Origin: Taenia hydatigena
Taxonomy: Eukaryota > Platyhelminthes > Cestoda > Cyclophyllidea > Taeniidae
Reading direction: 5' to 3'
Assembly (NCBI GenBank): GCA_036345935.2
Contig: JADWOT020001471.1
Coordinates: 22,146-86,145, forward strand
DNA: 64,000 nucleotides
Position 1 is the first letter of the stretch, and the number at the start of each line of letters is the position of its first letter. Positions 59,594 to 64,000 of the stretch are shown here, in pieces. The position numbers were made by a program, and so were the translations under genes. Below the pieces are notes generated by a model. It was not told the DNA's origin. It searched no databases and saw only the letters and a program-made list of their open reading frames with translations.

Positions 59594-62162
59594 CAAATCC
59601 GAAAGGTACGAATAAGTGGCATGTGCGTTGAGGTCCCTCTCCATCCCCTGGCCAATTCATCGCACTCCTTGACTGGGGCAGTATTAGTGGATGATGAATA
59701 ACATCAATGAGATTGAAGATGTCTGCATATCTTTCCACTCGGGCTCCAACCTCAGCCAGCTCAGTGGTGTTGGATTTGAGGGAGAAGAGGAGAAGGTTAT
59801 AAATGACTTGCGAGACATCGCCATCACCAATACGGTAATGGAAAGTAATTGAGGGCAGTGTGGGCACTTGGACATGTGAGAGGGTGCGCAGTGGTTGGAA
59901 GAGACTGGCAGAGGAAGTGATATTGCCACCACCCTCTTGCAGGTGAATTTGGACCAGTCGCATTGCTAATGCTGCCCCACTAGCCACAGAGAGGTTGATT
60001 CGCTGCAGACAAGGAAGCTAACTAATCAGTGCACGAGAAATGCTGTGCAAGCACACACACACGATTAATGCATACATAGATCAAATTACTAAAGGAGGTG
60101 GCATAGGTCATGTAGCTCACATAAACTACCGTGGGATATTACCGTATGCCATCTCCAAACATCATGGTCGAGATCGTCTGGTTGAACACCAGCCAGGAAC
60201 TTACAAGAACGCGCTTCCCACCGAGATACCTCTCAACTAAGGTCTAACATCCTCTATAAAAAGACTTTGATCTAAAAGGCCGACATATTGTTTAGGAAAC
60301 AGATCAATGAACTATCTATTTTAAAGCATAATTTTATGACTGAAACCCGTTGGTAGCGCAGTCGGTTACGGCAATCTAGGATTATTATCTTAAAAAAAGG
60401 CACAAGCATGCAATGGCCACATAATTTTCGTCTTCCATGTGAGTGGATTGTGAGAGGGAATGAGGCAGAATGCATTACCTCCTTATACGGCATCGATACC
60501 TCATCGTATCTAGTACCCTTGGGCAGTGCTGTGACAATAATGAGCGATCGACCGGCAGCCGATGTGGGTCCAGCTTGAGACAAATGAGCTCCCCAAGCAC
60601 GCAGGACATCGTAAGCGAGCATATCCGTGGGATCCACGTGCATGAGTGCGATCTGTCCTTGCCTAATTCTCGTCAAGTTTTGAACGTCTAACACGAAGTT
60701 TAATGCTATTCCTGCCCTTGCCATTATCAGTGCCACTAAAGAAAAGTTGAAGGAACTGAATAAGTTGGACCCTCCCTTCAAGGAAACGAAGCAAAACGCA
60801 CCATCCAAATCGTCTTCCAACCGCTCTAATAAGCCCGTAAATTTTGTCGTCGATGTGACACCGACACTAGTCACTAGTTCAAGAACATTGCGTCTGTTTC
60901 GAGAAAGACGAAGCGCTGACAGGATTGAATCTAACATCGTGGGAATGTCAAGGATGGTAGCGTGCATATCGTAGAACAGTGCAATGCGTTTCCAACCATT
61001 TTTGATGAGATAGACAAGAATGCCTTGTAGAATTGTCTTGCGATGAACTGCCACAGAGACCGCAGCGATGGGTGGAGTGAGTGAACCACGACTACTGTCG
61101 GTGAGGTGGTTGACAAAGACAGAGGCGGAACTCAACACTTGACAGTGGTAGGAGATCTGGTAGAGCTGATCTCGTGGCGGCTCCTTTGGGTTGCCGAGAT
61201 TGATCCACTCGTTCACCAAATTACAGTCGCTAGCTAAGGGAGGTCCCAGTAACACACTGAATCCTGTGGAATTCGACGCGCTTTTCTTGAACAGCAAATG
61301 CAGAAAAAACCATTGCTCCTGAAGCGATGTAAATCCACCCTACTTTGGTCTTTTACTACTAATTGCAGTAATGTGTACTTCTGCTGCTTTAATGCGGTAA
61401 CATTGGAAGAGCATTAGTTGCACTAATTGCCCTTTCATACGCAGTTAAAATAAATTGATCAGATCGGATAGGTCGTACATCAATGTAAAATGTTAATTTA
61501 CAATATCGTGTTGAAAAATGCAAATGCTCTGATGAGCGGATATAAAGCCATGGACGGAATCCACCAGTTTGCCACTGGGGCGGCAGATTTAATAGCAAAA
61601 GCAAATTCTTCATCCACACACTATATTCCAGCTCCCATTTTAAATAATCGGTCTAGCACGAGAAGTGTGGTTGACACCTGCCTGCTTTCACAGCTCCCTT
61701 TTGACATTGTTTTCCGAATGAATGTCACTCCATTGCACCGCTACAGTAAATGAGATGACATATTACTCGCCTTTGAACTAAATACATTTGCAGGACACGC
61801 GTGCATAACGGGCTACTCACGTGAATTTGTCAAAGTCTGTCAAAACCAACCTGTAAATCTTGCAGAATTTCGTATAGCGTGCTTGCTCTTGAGGCCTCCT
61901 ACAACGAGCAGCCGAGCGCCCATAAATGACCCAGAACAGCAAAGAAAAACGTCTCATTGTTGGTCGGCATCAATGAGCGCACGTAGCGCACTGCTGAGGC
62001 AACGCTGTGAGTGAAGTTGAAGCGCATTGTGTCGGGCAAGCAGATGGGATCAAGGTTGAGGGTGTAGATCGTGAGAAGGCTTCGTTCACTTGAAGCGGCA
62101 TCAGTTTCCGCACTGTACACACGAAAGATGGTTAAGATGATTAGGAGAACGACTAGAATCAT
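59594..62162 (-). other. Cyclase gene: signal peptide and ligand-binding domain exons
   Basis: ATG at 62,162 begins a hydrophobic leader (MILVVLLIILTIFRVYSA, then ETD). It is followed by LLTIYTLNL, FTHSVASAVRYVRSLMPT and LGCSL. The reading then meets TAG (61,899-61,901) and goes on in frame as EASRASTLYEILQDLQ to the donor at 61,851; in natriuretic receptors the corresponding place has a Cys-Ser and an unbroken helix. The next exon (from 61,285) gives STGFSVLLGPPLASDC, the cysteine-bearing wall of the periplasmic-binding-protein fold, and continues for 269 codons. Two further exons (19 and about 136 codons) finish the domain. Several N-x-S/T sites are present. A good alternative donor (CAC|GTGAGT) lies just past the end of exon 1 but would include a TGA. 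Confidence 0.8.
60045..60063 (+). repeat. Short CA microsatellite in a cyclase intron
   Basis: GCAAGCACACACACACGATT in the intron between the third and fourth placed cyclase exons. Confidence 0.6.
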
Positions 62163-62389
62163 CACTATATGATGGCGATATCTCTGGGAAAATGGAAGAA
62201 GGGTGAAACAGGTGCAATTTATAGGTAAGCGGTTAGTGTTAACGCCCCTACTTAATGCACAAAAGTAATTAATTTTGGCGTCAACAAAATTAGATTTTGC
62301 GTGACAGGAGCGCGTAAAGAAGTTTGAGGGGTTCCAATAGCAATAATCGTTGCGGCAATTCATAAGCCTAATGCGCCAGCCAAATTCTG

Positions 62390-62519
62390 GTTGTTTTGGT
62401 GGGAGCGGTTTATTTAATTTTTGTGCGCGCAGCGCCTTGTCCTCCTCACTGAATTTAATCCTTTTAATGTTGTTATAATGCAGCCGTCTCAGAGCCTCAA
62501 ATTTTTTAGCCTTAATCAA
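62390..62519 (-). pseudogene. Fragment resembling protein phosphatase inhibitor 2
   Basis: After a good acceptor (CATTACAG, exon start 62,519) the frame reads AKKFEALRRLHYNNIKRIKF and then EEDKALRAQKLNKPLPPK. Inhibitor-2 proteins, which bind the catalytic subunit of protein phosphatase 1, have a conserved helix with F-E-x-x-R-x-L-H-Y-N-E-x-x-x-I-K. Nine residues match here with exact spacing, with N for the E after HYN. The open frame happens to continue into the cyclase start at 62,162. The inverted repeat copy C ends only ~25 bp upstream of the acceptor, so insertion or rearrangement may have cut this fragment off from its gene. Only one exon is recognisable. Confidence 0.42.
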
Positions 62520-62544
62520 CTGTAATGACGAGGAGAACAAATAT

Positions 62545-64000
62545 GCTTAAGCTGAGATGATGCAAGCATATAGAAATGCGCCATAGTCTGTTTGTTTAGG
62601 CCCAGAATCAAATAGATTCAAAGCACAGCAGCCTACTCCATTCAGTAATTACTTGCAGCAGTTTTCGTATTTTGTCGCAAAAAACCAGGCTTTGGTCGAT
62701 GGTAAGAGCGCCTAAGTTGGTGCGAAAAATGATAATGCGCGAATGCACGCACTCAAACAATCGAATTCATCTGTGCATGTTTCTTTCTATAAACGCTTTT
62801 AGCAAGGGTCTAGAGCATAACGGTTTTGTTTCCTTTTGATCTTACGTTAATCCAAAACGAAGTTTAACATATTGCTCCCTTCCGTAATTGTTTGCGGCAT
62901 TTCTCCTGATAAGATCTGACACTTTTTGCATGCTTGGTGTGTGAGTAGCCAATTTCGCAAAAAAAAGTTTCGATAGCACATAAATCTGCAAATTCACTCC
63001 AGGAATGATCAGTTTTAAAACTTGATAGCAGGTACCCTGCTGCAATTGCTCGTGGTAGTGCTCACTTTGCGATCCCACAATTCAGTTATGGTCGAGGCAG
63101 TGAAATCAGGACTAGCAAGTGTACAGAGCTCCTTTCATTCTTATCCATGCTGTTCCAGAATTGACCAGAATCAAGAATTAGCAGATCGGCTTCTTTTCAA
63201 AGAGATTGCGAAACTTTTCATTTTAAAATGTCTGTTTTGGCAATGAAAGCTGGAAGATTACGGGCGTAGATCGCGATCACTCAGAAATGAGATTCAGCAA
63301 CTTACTTTAATCTGCCAGTCCTTGCAGCATTTCTCATTGTAAAATCTAAAGTGTGAATTGTCTATATTTGCAAAGGAAACTGAGAGAGTAGGGTAATAAA
63401 AGATGCGAAAGCAGGGCAAAGTATGCGCGCTCATGCCAAAGCTAGAATGGTTCAGATTAGAACAGTAACGATGCAAATGTGTAAGAATATGGTACAAAGA
63501 AAGCAGATTCGGTTAGGGTAAAACGAGCAGTGCATTTTCAAGAAACATAGTTTGCTTGACGGATTAAGAGCATAGTACATGCTCCCCAAACCGCCTTCTT
63601 CCCTTTTAGCAGTGGCATTATGCAGATAATTTACTCTTTCCACCTCTGCTTTTGCTTCCTCTCTCATCATGTCCACGATCCATTTTGATGCCACACTCAC
63701 CCCTTACCCTACTTGATGTCCGTTGTAAATCACACGGGAAAGGGAAAATATGACCGACCGCTACGAGGGGACCATTAATAAATTCGAATTTGTTCGCCTT
63801 TTAGTCACATGGATGGATGAGTACCTGAGTGAATAGTTTAGGGATGGAAGGAAAAAATAAATAACGTCGCGTCACAGCACTGTGTAGAGTTATCCCATGA
63901 GTTTATTTCCAATCCTCTCTTCTCCTTCCTTACCCTCACTCATTTCATTTAGAAGGCTTCTCATCCCTCCACTTCTGCGTCAATCATTCTTTTGTCTCTT
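62545..64000 (-). repeat. Long dispersed repeat, copy C (inverted relative to copy A, runs off the window)
   Basis: The reverse complement of this stretch follows 36,361-37,828 almost continuously at about 90 percent identity by eye, including AAGAGACAAAAGAATGATTG at the window end, the GATAACTCTACACAG block, the two short frames described for copy A and GGCTGCTGTGCTTTGAATCT near the inner end. Similarity stops at about 62,545 here and 37,828 in copy A. The remainder of the copy lies outside the window. Confidence 0.85.

Larger units (their letters stand above)
54788..62162 (-). pseudogene. Receptor guanylyl cyclase (natriuretic-receptor type), decayed copy
   Basis: Membrane guanylyl cyclases bind a ligand outside the cell and make cGMP inside as dimers. 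All parts are present in order: signal peptide and ligand-binding domain, one membrane helix, kinase homology domain, dimerisation helix, cyclase domain. Exons placed with GT/AG borders: 62,162-61,851; 61,285-60,479; 60,199-60,143; 60,002-59,594; 59,525-59,441; about 59,209-59,104; 58,564-58,511; 58,302-58,130; 57,540-57,469; 57,380-57,224; 57,182-56,979; 56,814-56,655; 56,611-56,471; 56,327-56,135; 55,756-55,582; 55,133-55,035; 54,966-54,881. Phases agree at every junction except around the sixth exon. In-frame TAG at 61,899-61,901 and TAA at 54,881-54,883, plus loss of catalytic Asp and Arg, indicate a dead copy. Such a clean splice structure means decay is fairly recent. The next TAA after readthrough is at 54,788. 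Confidence 0.85.

Noticed and set aside
60345..60385. tRNA-like string GTTGGTAGCGCAGTCGGTTA
   Set aside because: It resembles the D-arm/A-box of tRNA genes, but there is no B box, anticodon arm or acceptor stem around it. At most a tRNA-derived scrap in a cyclase intron.
61801..61850. Strong donor CAC|GTGAGT just beyond the first cyclase exon
   Set aside because: Using it would include an in-frame TGA after VGFDRL. The weaker CAG|GTTGGT at 61,851 gives correct phase with the next exon and the expected protein alignment.
61868..61906. A 32-39 bp intron removing the TAG in the first cyclase exon
   Set aside because: Candidate donors (GTCATT, GTTCTG) are poor, and the intervening LGCSL plus the following helix match the family in frame, so the TAG is read as a true nonsense codon.
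1..64000. CRISPR arrays, bacterial operons, phage or viral genes
   Set aside because: No regularly spaced short repeats, no ribosome-binding-site-led gene runs and no viral protein motifs were seen; splice structure shows a eukaryotic genome.

Overview
The window looks like a gene-poor, AT-rich stretch of a flatworm nuclear genome, most probably a tapeworm. The evidence is a many-exon receptor guanylyl cyclase with very short introns (41 and 43 nt beside others of 68-600 nt), canonical GT/AG splice sites, short LTR-like repeats with TG...CA ends, and no bacterial features. Species identity is inference. No typical long gene in the window is intact end to end. What can be recognised is mostly old gene copies in different stages of decay, set among diverged segmental duplications and repeats.

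Layout: 1-5,050 unassigned. 5,050-9,660: two diverged tandem copies of a ~2.25 kb segment. 10,640-15,100: two diverged copies of another segment bracketing a decayed gene (12.0-14.1 kb) whose exon chain best fits muscleblind-type CCCH zinc-finger RNA-binding proteins. 16,240-17,170: a worn ~175 bp tandem repeat. 18,096-18,535 and 21,803-22,010: short LTR-like elements, with fragments at 33.8 and 43.6 kb. 22-33.7 kb: mostly unassigned, with a coding-like membrane segment near 24.3 kb (minus) and a possible two-exon gene at 32.0-32.8 kb (plus). 33.8-37.83 kb and 41.65-43.72 kb: two diverged copies of a long dispersed repeat. 39,887-41,435: 2.2 nearly identical copies of a 704 bp unit. 44.34-45.81 kb: a dead histone cluster with recognisable H2A, H4 and H2B. 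49,172-49,314: an exon-like segment with a Bak-type BH3 motif. 50-54 kb: weak exon-like fragments on the minus strand. 54,788-62,162 (minus): the receptor guanylyl cyclase. 62.39-62.52 kb (minus): a fragment resembling protein phosphatase inhibitor 2. 62,545-64,000: an inverted copy of the 36.36-37.83 kb repeat, cut off by the window end.

The cyclase gene is the main object. At least 16 exons can be placed and most join in phase: signal peptide, ligand-binding domain, one membrane helix, kinase homology domain, dimerisation helix and cyclase domain. It nevertheless carries an in-frame TAG in the first exon, an in-frame TAA fourteen codons before the end of the conserved domain, and substitutions at two catalytic positions (second metal-binding Asp to Tyr; transition-state Arg to Ile). 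It is read as a pseudogene, or as a truncated pseudocyclase if a downstream start or readthrough is used. The recognised genes do not form a pathway; the common theme is duplication followed by decay.
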